Shown here piece after piece: positions 8,348-16,367 of a DNA stretch of 36,827 nucleotides; positions within the stretch are counted from its first letter, which is position 1, and every line of letters begins with the position of its first letter. The notes beneath the pieces were generated by a model, which made no database searches, was not told the DNA's origin, and was given only the letters and a program-made list of their open reading frames with translations. The stretch lies in assembly GCA_015296075.1 (NCBI GenBank), contig DVDV01000183.1, positions 1 through 36,827 on the forward strand, written 5' to 3'. The stretch is from Leptolyngbyaceae cyanobacterium M33_DOE_097 (GTDB lineage Bacteria > Cyanobacteriota > Cyanobacteriia > Leptolyngbyales > Leptolyngbyaceae). Both the position numbers and the translations under genes were made by a program.

Positions 8348-9130
8348 ATGAGTAGCTGTTTAAAGATCGGGCATCGTTTACTCGATGGTGCTCAGATTAT
8401 TGCGGCCTTAGTGCAATATCAACTTCTAGACTCATTAGTTGAGCAGATGTTGCTAGATGAGGCGATTAAAGATATCCCCTTGACGAAACAAGAAGCTGCA
8501 ACACGATTGTTAGGGGTAACAGACAGCCTGGAACTTGACGATATCGATAATGCTCTGGCTGAATGGTGTGAAGCGAGAGGAGTGACACCAGAGTACTTTA
8601 AAGGTGTTGTTTTGCGTGAATTGCGAGTACAAAAATTTAAGCAATTAAATTTTGCGACCAAAGTCAAATCAGAGTTCTTGCGAGCCAAGTCAGACTTTGA
8701 TCACGTCGAGTATTCTTGCATTCAAGTTGCAGATTCGTCATTCGCGCATGAACTTTATTATCAGCTTCGAGATGATGGGGCAGACTTCGCTCAATTAGCG
8801 CGGCAACACTCATTAGGAAGCGAGAAAGAGAGTGACGGTTGGGTGGGGCCAGTGCCATGCTCAAGCTTACCCGAAGCGATCGCCACTCTCTTTCACAGCA
8901 AGCCTACAGGTGTTGTTTTGGGGCCAATTCTGGTTGCAGAACGATTTTGGCTAGTGCGTTTAGAGCAATTTAATGCTGCCCGATTAACCGAAGCAACCCG
9001 CACTCAATTGATCCAACAGATGTTTGATCAGTGGCTTAAATCCCAGGCTCAAGCCGTGATCAACACCCCTGGCATGATTGCCGTGCAAACAAATCAAGCA
9101 GAATCAACCCCCATCGCAGCAAACCATTAA
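8348..9130 (+). CDS. Parvulin-type peptidylprolyl isomerase (PpiC/SurA-like)
   Basis: A predicted foldase that isomerises X-Pro bonds. The C-terminal half (about 130-225 of 260 residues) is a parvulin domain: YSCIQVADS, FAQLARQHSLGSEKESDGWVGPV, then GVVLGPILVAERFWLVRLEQ. The N-terminal half is helical, as in SurA-like proteins. No signal peptide is visible, so it may act in the cytoplasm on cargo before export. The frame is open from GTG 8309, but ATG 8348 begins the compact sequence MSSCLKIGHRLLDGAQ and is preferred. It is the first gene of a plus-strand group with the type I secretion ABC protein (30 bases on) and adaptor, which suggests it assists RTX export. The role in export is inferred from context. 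Confidence 0.85.
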   Translation: MSSCLKIGHRLLDGAQIIAALVQYQLLDSLVEQMLLDEAIKDIPLTKQEAATRLLGVTDSLELDDIDNALAEWCEARGVTPEYFKGVVLRELRVQKFKQLNFATKVKSEFLRAKSDFDHVEYSCIQVADSSFAHELYYQLRDDGADFAQLARQHSLGSEKESDGWVGPVPCSSLPEAIATLFHSKPTGVVLGPILVAERFWLVRLEQFNAARLTEATRTQLIQQMFDQWLKSQAQAVINTPGMIAVQTNQAESTPIAANH

Positions 9131-9160
9131 CCTTTTCACAATACGCGAGGCATGTGAGAC

Positions 9161-12100
9161 ATGATGCATGAAGATGCAGCCATACAGCCAGCCGTGTCAA
9201 CTTTTTTTGAATCATGGCTATTTCAGCCTCTCCCAGAGTCCGTCAAAAGAGCGATCGCGCCCAAGCTAGAGGTTTGCTCCTTTCAACCCGGCGAACTGCT
9301 CAACCCTGCAAAAGGGCTACCCTTAGCTGTCCATTATGTGATGCAAGGGCAAGTTCGAATTTTGGGGCCAGTGAGTCACCAAAGCCCCACCTTAGAAATT
9401 GTTGGAAAAGGCGCAATTATCGGCTGGGAAGCGCTATTAAGGCGAGTTAGCACAGGTTCTGTCCGTGCAGCACTCAGCCCTCAAGCAACCGACTGCGAAG
9501 TCACAACCCTTGCCTTACCCGCCGATGAGTTTGAGTACCTGGCATTTCACTATCTATCGCCCGTCCTAGCCCAACAGATAAGCCTGCTTGAGATCTTCGA
9601 TACCCTTTCGCAGGGTCTTAGTTCCATGGGCGATCGCATTCCACTCGTTGATCTCAAACAAGTCGCTCAGTACCTCAAGCAAGAGCAGTTAGTCACCGTC
9701 CAACACTGGAGCAACCTTCAGCCTCATCAAGCAACTGCTCAGCTTCCTTCTGAGCAAATCTGGTTCCTGAGTGGGGGGGAATATCTCAATTATCCAATTG
9801 GAACCGTCCTGACTACCTCTGCCCAATCGCAGCTCAAGCAACTACGTCCTTCGCAGTTTCCGATCCGCCTGATAGGAATTGAGCGAAATTGTCTCGCATC
9901 CATCTTAAAAAACCCCTCCATCGCCAACACCATCTCCCCTACTAAATCCGCCGCTGAGCCAAAAACATCCCCCCCTCCGAGCCAGCTACCGCCCCCTTCC
10001 TACTCCATCTGGCGATCGCCCACTCCTGACTTACTAGAAGACATCATTGCCTGCTTTGGCATGATCTGCGATCGCCTGCAAGTGCCCTATCGCCCCGATT
10101 CACTGCGCAAGCTACTAGCAAAGCAGAACATTGATCGATTTGAACCCGTTGACTTGTGTTTGCGAATTGCCCAAGCAATTGGGTTAAACGCCTATATCCT
10201 CCCCTTCACGCCTACCAGCGGCGGCATTAATCGATTGCCAACCCCCGTTCTCATCCAGTGCAGCCACATCTTTGCAGTTTTGCACGATATCACCTCAACA
10301 ACCGCTGTCCTGGGTTCTCCACGTACCGGACTATTGCGCCTGGACGCGTCAGAATTAGCCGCTCACCTGATGCCAGAGCCAGCTAAGCGGAGCGATCGCG
10401 AGAATTCGTGTCGGGCGATCGTGATCGAGCGACTCCCCAGCACTCCCACAAAGCGGTTTGGGTTTCACTGGTTTCTACCAATGGTGATCAAACAGCGAGG
10501 CATCTTAGTGCAAGTATTGCTTGCCTCAATTGTGATCCAACTCTTAGGAGTCGCCAACCCGCTTTTAGTGCAGCAGGTGATTGACAACGTTATCATCAGC
10601 GCCAATGCTGGCGCAATGACAATGTTTGGTTCCTTAATGGTCATCTTTGCCCTGCTAGAAGGTATCTTAACCATCCTGCGAACCTATCTACTCATTGGTA
10701 CAACCAATCGCATCGATTTACATCTCGGTATCGAAATCGTTCGCCATCTGCTTCATTTACCACTTAACTTCTTTGAAAAACGTCCTGTTGGAGAATTATC
10801 CAGCCGTTTACAAGAACTAGAGAACATCCGCCAATTCATGACTGATACCGCCATTACAACCGTAATGGATGTTATTTTTTCCTTGTTCTATATTGGTGTC
10901 ATGTTCCTCTACAGCTCCCGCTTAACCCTGTGTGTGTTAGCAACCATTCCCGTGATTATTTTGTCAATGCTAGTCATGTCAGGCATTCAACAAAAAATGA
11001 TCCGTGTTAAAGCCGACCAGGGGGCACAAGTTCAGTCCTATCTAGTGGAAGTCCTCAGCGGCATTTCTTCAGTCAAATCCCAACACATTGAAACCTTAGT
11101 GGAAGCAACCTGGCGCGATCGCTATGTCCGTTACTTAAGTAGCGGATTCACCACCTCCACAACCAACGCCCTGTTTTACTCTTACAGCCAATTTCTCAAC
11201 ACCTTAAGTAGCTTATTGGTGCTGTGGATTGGCGCAGAAACCGTTTTAAAGGGCGAGTTAACCCTAGGTGGTTTAATTGCCTTTCGCATCTTAACAGGCT
11301 ACGTCACAGGCCCTTTACTGCGCTTAGCCCGACTTTGGCAACGCTTTCAAGAAACCTCCCTGTCAATGGATCTCCTGGCTGATATTGCCGACTCCCCCGC
11401 AGAAGCAGAACTTTCTCAAGCAAAGGTTGGCTTGCAGTTACCAGAAATTGTGGGGCGAGTTCAATATCAAGGCGTGAGTTTTGCCTTTAACCCCGGCAAA
11501 CTTCAACTCTCTAACGTCGATCTGGATATTGCACCCGGCACCTTTGTTGGCATCGTCGGCCAAAGCGGTTCCGGCAAAAGCACCTTGATGAAACTGTTGC
11601 CGCGCCTCTACTTGCCACAATCCGGCAAAATCTCAATTGATGGTTACGATGTACATCGGGTTGACCTCAACTCCTTGCGATCTCAAATTGGCATCGTGTC
11701 TCAAGACACAATCCTATTTCAAGGCACCATTCGCGACAACATTGCGCTATTTTCAGACCTATCTGATGATGCCGTCATCCATGCTGCTCGCATCGCCGCC
11801 GCTCACGACTTCATCATGCAACTGCCCGAAGGCTACAATACCCAGGTAGGCGAACGAGGCAGTAATCTATCAGGTGGTCAACGACAACGAATTGCGATCG
11901 CGCGCACCATTATTCGCAATCCACGCTTGCTGATCTTTGACGAAGCCACCAGCGCACTCGATTATGAGACAGAGCGCCAGGTTTGCACCAATCTGATGCA
12001 GCATTTTCATGACCGAACCTGTTTCTTTATTACCCATCGGCTTAATACAATCGCACGGGCTGACTGGATTTTGTTTATGCAAACGGGTGTGATTGCTGAG

Positions 12101-12178
12101 CAGGGAACACATGAAGAACTAATTTCACGTCGGCAACTCTACTACTGCTTGCACGCTCAACAATCACAAGAAACGTAG
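9161..12178 (+). CDS. Type I secretion ABC transporter with cNMP-binding-like and degenerate C39 domains
   Basis: An inner-membrane ATPase/permease of the HlyB type that would drive unfolded RTX proteins out of the cell together with the adjacent HlyD-like adaptor and an outer-membrane TolC encoded elsewhere. Domains: cyclic-nucleotide-binding-like fold (about 30-165), Pro/Ser-rich linker, C39-like domain (about 285-410), six-helix membrane domain (about 440-720) and ATPase (about 760-1000). The ATPase has Walker A GQSGSGKST, signature LSGGQRQR, Walker B LLIFDEATSALD and switch His in THRL. In the C39-like part the catalytic Cys position reads DIIAC rather than DCGxAC, while a His remains in SHIFAVLHD. 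It is therefore probably a non-cleaving docking domain, as in HlyB, fitting RTX cargo. At 1005 residues it is longer than the usual 700 because of the N-terminal domain. Two ATGs in tandem start the gene. Confidence 0.95.
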   Translation: MMHEDAAIQPAVSTFFESWLFQPLPESVKRAIAPKLEVCSFQPGELLNPAKGLPLAVHYVMQGQVRILGPVSHQSPTLEIVGKGAIIGWEALLRRVSTGSVRAALSPQATDCEVTTLALPADEFEYLAFHYLSPVLAQQISLLEIFDTLSQGLSSMGDRIPLVDLKQVAQYLKQEQLVTVQHWSNLQPHQATAQLPSEQIWFLSGGEYLNYPIGTVLTTSAQSQLKQLRPSQFPIRLIGIERNCLASILKNPSIANTISPTKSAAEPKTSPPPSQLPPPSYSIWRSPTPDLLEDIIACFGMICDRLQVPYRPDSLRKLLAKQNIDRFEPVDLCLRIAQAIGLNAYILPFTPTSGGINRLPTPVLIQCSHIFAVLHDITSTTAVLGSPRTGLLRLDASELAAHLMPEPAKRSDRENSCRAIVIERLPSTPTKRFGFHWFLPMVIKQRGILVQVLLASIVIQLLGVANPLLVQQVIDNVIISANAGAMTMFGSLMVIFALLEGILTILRTYLLIGTTNRIDLHLGIEIVRHLLHLPLNFFEKRPVGELSSRLQELENIRQFMTDTAITTVMDVIFSLFYIGVMFLYSSRLTLCVLATIPVIILSMLVMSGIQQKMIRVKADQGAQVQSYLVEVLSGISSVKSQHIETLVEATWRDRYVRYLSSGFTTSTTNALFYSYSQFLNTLSSLLVLWIGAETVLKGELTLGGLIAFRILTGYVTGPLLRLARLWQRFQETSLSMDLLADIADSPAEAELSQAKVGLQLPEIVGRVQYQGVSFAFNPGKLQLSNVDLDIAPGTFVGIVGQSGSGKSTLMKLLPRLYLPQSGKISIDGYDVHRVDLNSLRSQIGIVSQDTILFQGTIRDNIALFSDLSDDAVIHAARIAAAHDFIMQLPEGYNTQVGERGSNLSGGQRQRIAIARTIIRNPRLLIFDEATSALDYETERQVCTNLMQHFHDRTCFFITHRLNTIARADWILFMQTGVIAEQGTHEELISRRQLYYCLHAQQSQET

Positions 12179-12237
12179 TGTAGTTGATCCTTATCGTTAT
12201 ACATTTCTGTATTCACACCCCTACTTAGGAAAAAATC

Positions 12238-13707
12238 ATGCATCGTCAAGAGCCACTATCTCCACTCAAACGGTTACAACTGCGTTACCGCAAAAGCCTC
12301 AAAAAAATTGAAGACAACCTGGAAATGAAAGCCACTGGCTTACCCCCTGTTGCCAATTGGTCAGGTCGCATCACCCAAGTCATTTTGATTGGAATTGCCG
12401 TCGGCGTAGGCTGGTCAGTAGTCGCGCGGGTTGATGTCGTTGTGAATACTAGCGGTAAACTAGAACCCGAATCTCAATCCCAAACCATCCAGTCAAAAAC
12501 AGGCGGAACCGTCACTGCCATTTTAGTCCAAGAAGGTGAGCAGGTTAAACAGGGGCAGCTTTTGGTACAACTGGATCGAACCTCTCTACTCAACCGATTA
12601 CGCCAACTTCTCTTGCAGAGAAATCGTTTGATTCAAGAAATTGCTATACTCCGAACGGCACGTCAGGGCAAATTCCTCAACAATCTGGATGCCAACGTGA
12701 AACTTTCGCCAGAGCTACTAAACCAGGTTCAGACTCGCCTACTTCTGATCGCCCAACTAACTGGAAACTCAAACAATCTAGACGCAGAGCAACAACAGCG
12801 CTTTCGGCTATATCAACAACAGTTAGGCGATCGCCGATCGCTGACTACCCTGCAATCATCCAACATTCAATCACAAATTGCAGAAGCCGATGCCCAAATT
12901 GCTCAAACGACCTTTCAGCTTCAAACAGAGCGAGAACTTCTGGCAAAATTACAACCGCTTGTCAAACAAGGCGCAATTCCTCGGATCAATCTTTTGCAGC
13001 GCCAAGTCAGTGTCAGCGAGTTAGAAAAACAATTAACTCAAAACCATCTCCAAAAGCAACGCCTTAAGTTAGGTCAAATTCAAACTCAGGTAGAAGAGGC
13101 CAAGCTGCAAAACGATAATCAGCAGGACTTACAACGGCAACTCGCAGAGCTAGACGCCAAGTTTGACAATACCATTAAAGAGAGTCAAAGGCAGTTGATC
13201 GAGGTCAATTCTCAATTGAATCAGGTTCAGTTTGACCTTAAGAGCCAGGATTTACGTGCCCCTGTGGACGGAGTGGTGTTTGAGCTAAAACCAAAGTTAC
13301 CCGGTATTGTCGCCCAACCAGGGCAAACCCTGCTTCAGATCGTGCCCAACGACTCCTTAATTGCGCGTGTCCAGGTAGCAAACGCCGACATCGCCAATAT
13401 TCGTCCAGGAATGCCCGTTGACATTCGCGTAGATGCCTATCCATTTACTGAATTTGGTTCTATTAAAGGCACCGTTTCAAAAGTTGGCGGTGAAGCAATT
13501 CAAACAACCGAGCAGAATAACAGCACCACGTTTTTCCCTGTTGAAGTTCATCTCGATCGCCAGTTCTTAGAGCGAAAAACGGAGCGATTTACCCTCACAC
13601 CAGGAATGCGAATCAGCACCATCATTAAAGTTCGACAGCGTGCCCCAATCACCTACGTAACCGAAGAAATCACAAAAGCCTTCGACGGCATTCAATCTGT
13701 TCGTTAA
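12238..13707 (+). CDS. HlyD-family membrane fusion protein of type I secretion
   Basis: The periplasmic adaptor of the secretion system, 489 aa. A short cytoplasmic N-terminus leads to one transmembrane helix (about 42-62, ITQVILIGIAVGVGWSVVA), a split lipoyl/barrel-sandwich part (GKLEPESQSQTIQSKTGG, EGEQVKQGQLLVQLD; later LRAPVDGVVFELKPKLPG), a long coiled coil (about 115-335, Gln/Leu-rich) and a beta barrel (VQVANADIANIRPGMPVDIRVDA region). AGGA (12227-12230) sits seven bases before the ATG. It follows the ABC gene by 59 bases on the same strand, so PPIase, ABC and adaptor probably form one operon. Length and layout are normal for HlyD. Confidence 0.94.
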   Translation: MHRQEPLSPLKRLQLRYRKSLKKIEDNLEMKATGLPPVANWSGRITQVILIGIAVGVGWSVVARVDVVVNTSGKLEPESQSQTIQSKTGGTVTAILVQEGEQVKQGQLLVQLDRTSLLNRLRQLLLQRNRLIQEIAILRTARQGKFLNNLDANVKLSPELLNQVQTRLLLIAQLTGNSNNLDAEQQQRFRLYQQQLGDRRSLTTLQSSNIQSQIAEADAQIAQTTFQLQTERELLAKLQPLVKQGAIPRINLLQRQVSVSELEKQLTQNHLQKQRLKLGQIQTQVEEAKLQNDNQQDLQRQLAELDAKFDNTIKESQRQLIEVNSQLNQVQFDLKSQDLRAPVDGVVFELKPKLPGIVAQPGQTLLQIVPNDSLIARVQVANADIANIRPGMPVDIRVDAYPFTEFGSIKGTVSKVGGEAIQTTEQNNSTTFFPVEVHLDRQFLERKTERFTLTPGMRISTIIKVRQRAPITYVTEEITKAFDGIQSVR

Positions 13708-13731
13708 TCATCACCTATTCCAACATCCAGA

Positions 13732-13749
13732 ATGCATTCGTAAATGCAT
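13732..13749 (+). terminator. Possible weak terminator after the secretion operon
   Basis: ATGCATT (13732-13738) and AATGCAT (13743-13749) form a 7-bp hairpin with a 4-base loop, followed by CAATTTTCTTA. It lies 25 bases after the adaptor stop codon. The stem is AT-rich, so termination would be weak. Confidence 0.4.
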
Positions 13750-14221
13750 CAATTTTCTTATGTCAGAATACAGATATAAGATCTATTGCAGTTAGTATTT
13801 ACACTTTTACGAAATATAATCTGCAAGACGGTTCAATCCAAACAAAAAGATAATTTTAATACTAATTGAATGAGTTTAATTTAAGAAAAAGATATAAAAG
13901 CTTGCCATATTTTGAAATTTTGTTATAGTCTATATAGGTAACATTGACACTTCAAATTTTAGCGTTGAAGTTACTCCAAAAGGTTCTAAATACCAGCAGA
14001 TTAATTGAGTGATGGTTCCCTTATTTCCGCTGATTAGTCTGCGCGATCGCAGGTATTTGTTTCAAGTTTTTATCGTTCTGATCCATCCGTTTGAGTAACC
14101 TCATCGTTTCAGCGTTTGATTTTCACCCACTTAAATAACTTCTTGAAAGCGTTGAATTCGATTCGCATTCAAATCTCAGCAAGAAGTTACCCTTTGCATT
14201 TTTCTTACCAAGGAGACTCTC
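13750..14221 (+). promoter_or_regulatory. AT-rich leader region of the RTX-CHRD gene
   Basis: About 470 non-coding bases, strongly AT-rich from 13750 to 13960. An inverted repeat ACTTCAA/TTGAAGT (13949-13955, 13965-13971) overlaps a TTGACA at 13944-13949, with no matching -10 box at the usual distance. A second loose dyad (GCAGATTAA around 13997 and ATTAGTCTGC near 14033) follows. A good ribosome-binding site AAGGAG (14210-14215) precedes the next gene by six bases. This suggests the RTX-CHRD gene has its own, possibly regulated, promoter. Confidence 0.45.
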
Positions 14222-15583
14222 ATGGAAGGAATTGATCCTAAGAATTCATCTGGGCAAACTGCGACCAGTATTGCCGATCCACTACTTTCCACTAACCACG
14301 CTGGTACAACCCATAACCATTCAATTGGTTCTGACCCTGAAGAAGCCGCGCTCGAAAAAGCCCTAATCCAGTCCCTTGCCCCCGATGAGCATGACCATGC
14401 CCCCCCAGTAAACAACCGACCCGAATTGCATATTTCACTCGATCAAGTCGATGGTGCTAAAACCCTTGATCCTAAAAAGATAGGCCGCGACACCTCACTC
14501 AAAGACAATTTAGGTCGCAAAGGTGACATTCTCAACGGGCGCGGCGGTGACAACGTTATTATCGGTTCAGGAGACAGCGACATTATCCGAGCTGCTGGAG
14601 GTGGATTTAACACCATCACCACTGGCACGGGCAGAGACACCGTTATTTTAGGCCGAGAAACCACCAACCGCATTTTTGACTTTGACCCCACAAATGATCG
14701 TCTCTTACTAGGAGGTGGTCTAAATCCCAAAAACATCGTCATTGCTCAAGGTAAAAACCCTGGTAAGGGTGGGTTAGACCAGCCCCTGGATGCGACCAGC
14801 AATACATTAGTCATCGACAAAAAAACAGGTCATATTCTGGCAGCGCTGACCTTTGTAAAAGCGTCTGACATCACCGAAAAAAACTTTGCACGCCTGACCC
14901 CTGAAGCCAATCGCAGCATCCAAGGGAAGGAACTTGGGTTAAAAACACAACGAGGGAATGGACAACTGACTGGAACAAACGGTCGCGATCGCCTGATTGG
15001 TGGCGATGGTAACGACTTCCTGTACGTGGGTGATGGCGGTTTTAAGTTCAACACAGCTACAGGTGGCGGTGGAACAGAGTTTCCTTTTCCAACCACCAGT
15101 CCTGGCAGTTCTGAGATGAAGGTTCAGCTCAAAGGCGGCGTACTTCAACTGGATGGAACCTACAAGAACTTTGATGGATTTCCCCTGTTTAGTCAGGGTG
15201 AGAAGACCATCGACCCCAATGCCACGATTTTGAATGGCTCAAACCCACAAGCACTCGTTGAAGGGTTCTTAAGAGTTCCCAAAGATGTTGAAGGGAATCC
15301 TATCTCTGGAACTCACGTACACTTCAGCCCTGCGGGTGACAGCCGAGGCAATTTCGCAGATGCAACCGTAGTGCGATTTTTAGAAAACACACCAACAGAC
15401 GCAAAATCCGGCACTCTCAAAGGAGAGTTTGAACTAACACCCGCTGAACAAGCTGCCCTGCTTGCCGGAAACTTCTACATCAACATTCACACAAACCTTG
15501 ATGGAGATGGAGATGGTATTGCAGGTTACCCCACAGGTGAAAACCGGATTAACCTCAACCGCAACGTGGTGAGTTTCACATAA
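14222..15583 (+). CDS. RTX Ca-binding exoprotein with C-terminal CHRD domain
   Basis: A 453-aa secreted protein, the nearest candidate cargo of the upstream type I system. There is no Sec signal peptide. Two short clusters of haemolysin-type Ca-binding nonapeptides occur, at about 105-145 (NGRGGDNVIIGSGDSDII, TGTGRDTVILG) and 248-272 (TNGRDRLIGGDGNDFLYVGDGG). The C-terminal 155 residues match a CHRD (chordin-like) domain: LKGGVLQLDG, GTHVHFSPAG, LTPAEQAALLAGNFYINIHT. An acidic loop (DGDGDGIAG) near the end may bind calcium. CHRD domains are beta-rich modules of unclear biochemical role in bacteria, so no enzyme activity is claimed. The start is fixed by AAGGAG six bases before ATG. An intrinsic terminator follows at 15650. 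Confidence 0.88.
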   Translation: MEGIDPKNSSGQTATSIADPLLSTNHAGTTHNHSIGSDPEEAALEKALIQSLAPDEHDHAPPVNNRPELHISLDQVDGAKTLDPKKIGRDTSLKDNLGRKGDILNGRGGDNVIIGSGDSDIIRAAGGGFNTITTGTGRDTVILGRETTNRIFDFDPTNDRLLLGGGLNPKNIVIAQGKNPGKGGLDQPLDATSNTLVIDKKTGHILAALTFVKASDITEKNFARLTPEANRSIQGKELGLKTQRGNGQLTGTNGRDRLIGGDGNDFLYVGDGGFKFNTATGGGGTEFPFPTTSPGSSEMKVQLKGGVLQLDGTYKNFDGFPLFSQGEKTIDPNATILNGSNPQALVEGFLRVPKDVEGNPISGTHVHFSPAGDSRGNFADATVVRFLENTPTDAKSGTLKGEFELTPAEQAALLAGNFYINIHTNLDGDGDGIAGYPTGENRINLNRNVVSFT

Positions 15584-15649
15584 CTCAACTGCAAAAGCCT
15601 AATCAAAACTGGCTTTTCTAATGTTTTGCTCTATCTACGTACTCGTCAG

Positions 15650-15680
15650 AGGGACGTTATTTTTAGCGTCCCTTTCTTCT
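15650..15680 (+). terminator. Rho-independent terminator after the RTX-CHRD gene
   Basis: AGGGACG (15650-15656) pairs with CGTCCCT (15667-15673); including one G-U pair the stem reaches ten pairs around a TTTT loop. A T-rich tract (TTTCTTCT) follows. This is a classical intrinsic terminator 66 bases after the stop codon. Confidence 0.85.
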
Positions 15681-15708
15681 ACAACTTACCGAACCTGGAT
15701 GGAATAGA

Positions 15709-16248
15709 ATGATGCGCTATCTCAAATACTTTTTAGTTGCTATTGCTGCCTTACTACCATTCAGTCTGGTGGTAAAGTCACAAATTATTCCTGCTAGGTT
15801 ATCTACTGCACCACCCAAAGCGATCGCCCGTCAAGCCTCAGCCAATGCACCTAGCAGTCAATTGACTGTACAGGATGGTATTTATTATTTCACAATTACA
15901 TTACCCAAACAATCTGCGCAGCGATTTGCGAAATTGTCTTTTTCCTTTACTGACGAAACAAAAAGTAATGGGTTAGCTGCTGTCCAGTTCGACCTGACCG
16001 CGACAAAAGGCTTTCTGGGTGCCCCTGGTTTAGGTGGGCAAGAAATCGCGATCGAGCAAGTGTGGATCGACGAAACAGGCATTCTTTGGGTGAGTTTGAA
16101 CCCGACCCTTTCCGCTGGAACAAACTTTACGATCGCACTCAAAGCCAAACCAGCTAGCCTGGGCGCTGAGTATGGGTATGGCATAGCCGCTTATCCTGAA
16201 GCTCAAAATCAAAGCCCCATTCTGGTTGGCAACGGCATCTTCAAATAA
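15709..16248 (+). CDS. DUF2808 family exported protein
   Basis: A 179-aa protein with a Sec-type signal peptide (MMRYLKYFLVAIAALLPFSLVV, cleavage probably near residue 25) and a DUF2808 domain for the rest. Recognisable pieces are YYFTITLPKQSAQRFAKLSF, a central GFLG segment, IWVSLNPTLSAGTNFTIALK and YGIAAYPEAQN. This family is typical of cyanobacteria and of unknown function, probably periplasmic or cell-surface. It differs from its RTX neighbours in using the Sec route. It lies between a terminator and a convergent RTX gene, so it is likely a single-gene unit. Two ATG codons in tandem (15709, 15712) mark the start. Confidence 0.85.
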   Translation: MMRYLKYFLVAIAALLPFSLVVKSQIIPARLSTAPPKAIARQASANAPSSQLTVQDGIYYFTITLPKQSAQRFAKLSFSFTDETKSNGLAAVQFDLTATKGFLGAPGLGGQEIAIEQVWIDETGILWVSLNPTLSAGTNFTIALKAKPASLGAEYGYGIAAYPEAQNQSPILVGNGIFK

Positions 16249-16261
16249 GCCAATCAGATTC

Positions 16262-16292
16262 AATAAAAATAGGGGATTCAATCGAACCCCCT
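16262..16292 (-). terminator. Likely terminator of the GDPD-RTX gene
   Basis: GGGG-TTC (16272-16279) pairs with GAA-CCCC (16284-16291) with one mismatch and a 4-base loop. Read on the minus strand the hairpin is followed by TATTTTTATT. It lies about 75 bases past the minus-strand gene end and may stop the convergent DUF2808 transcript as well. Confidence 0.6.
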
Positions 16293-16367
16293 CTAGCCTG
16301 ATTGAGAAAGAGAAACGCGATCGCGCTATTACAACACCTGTCTCATTTCACCAATCCTGGAAACCTA

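Noticed and set aside
12238-13707. HlyD gene as part of a bacteriocin exporter
   Set aside because: The ABC partner lacks the C39 catalytic Cys and no double-glycine leader peptide genes were seen nearby, whereas RTX proteins without Sec signals are adjacent.
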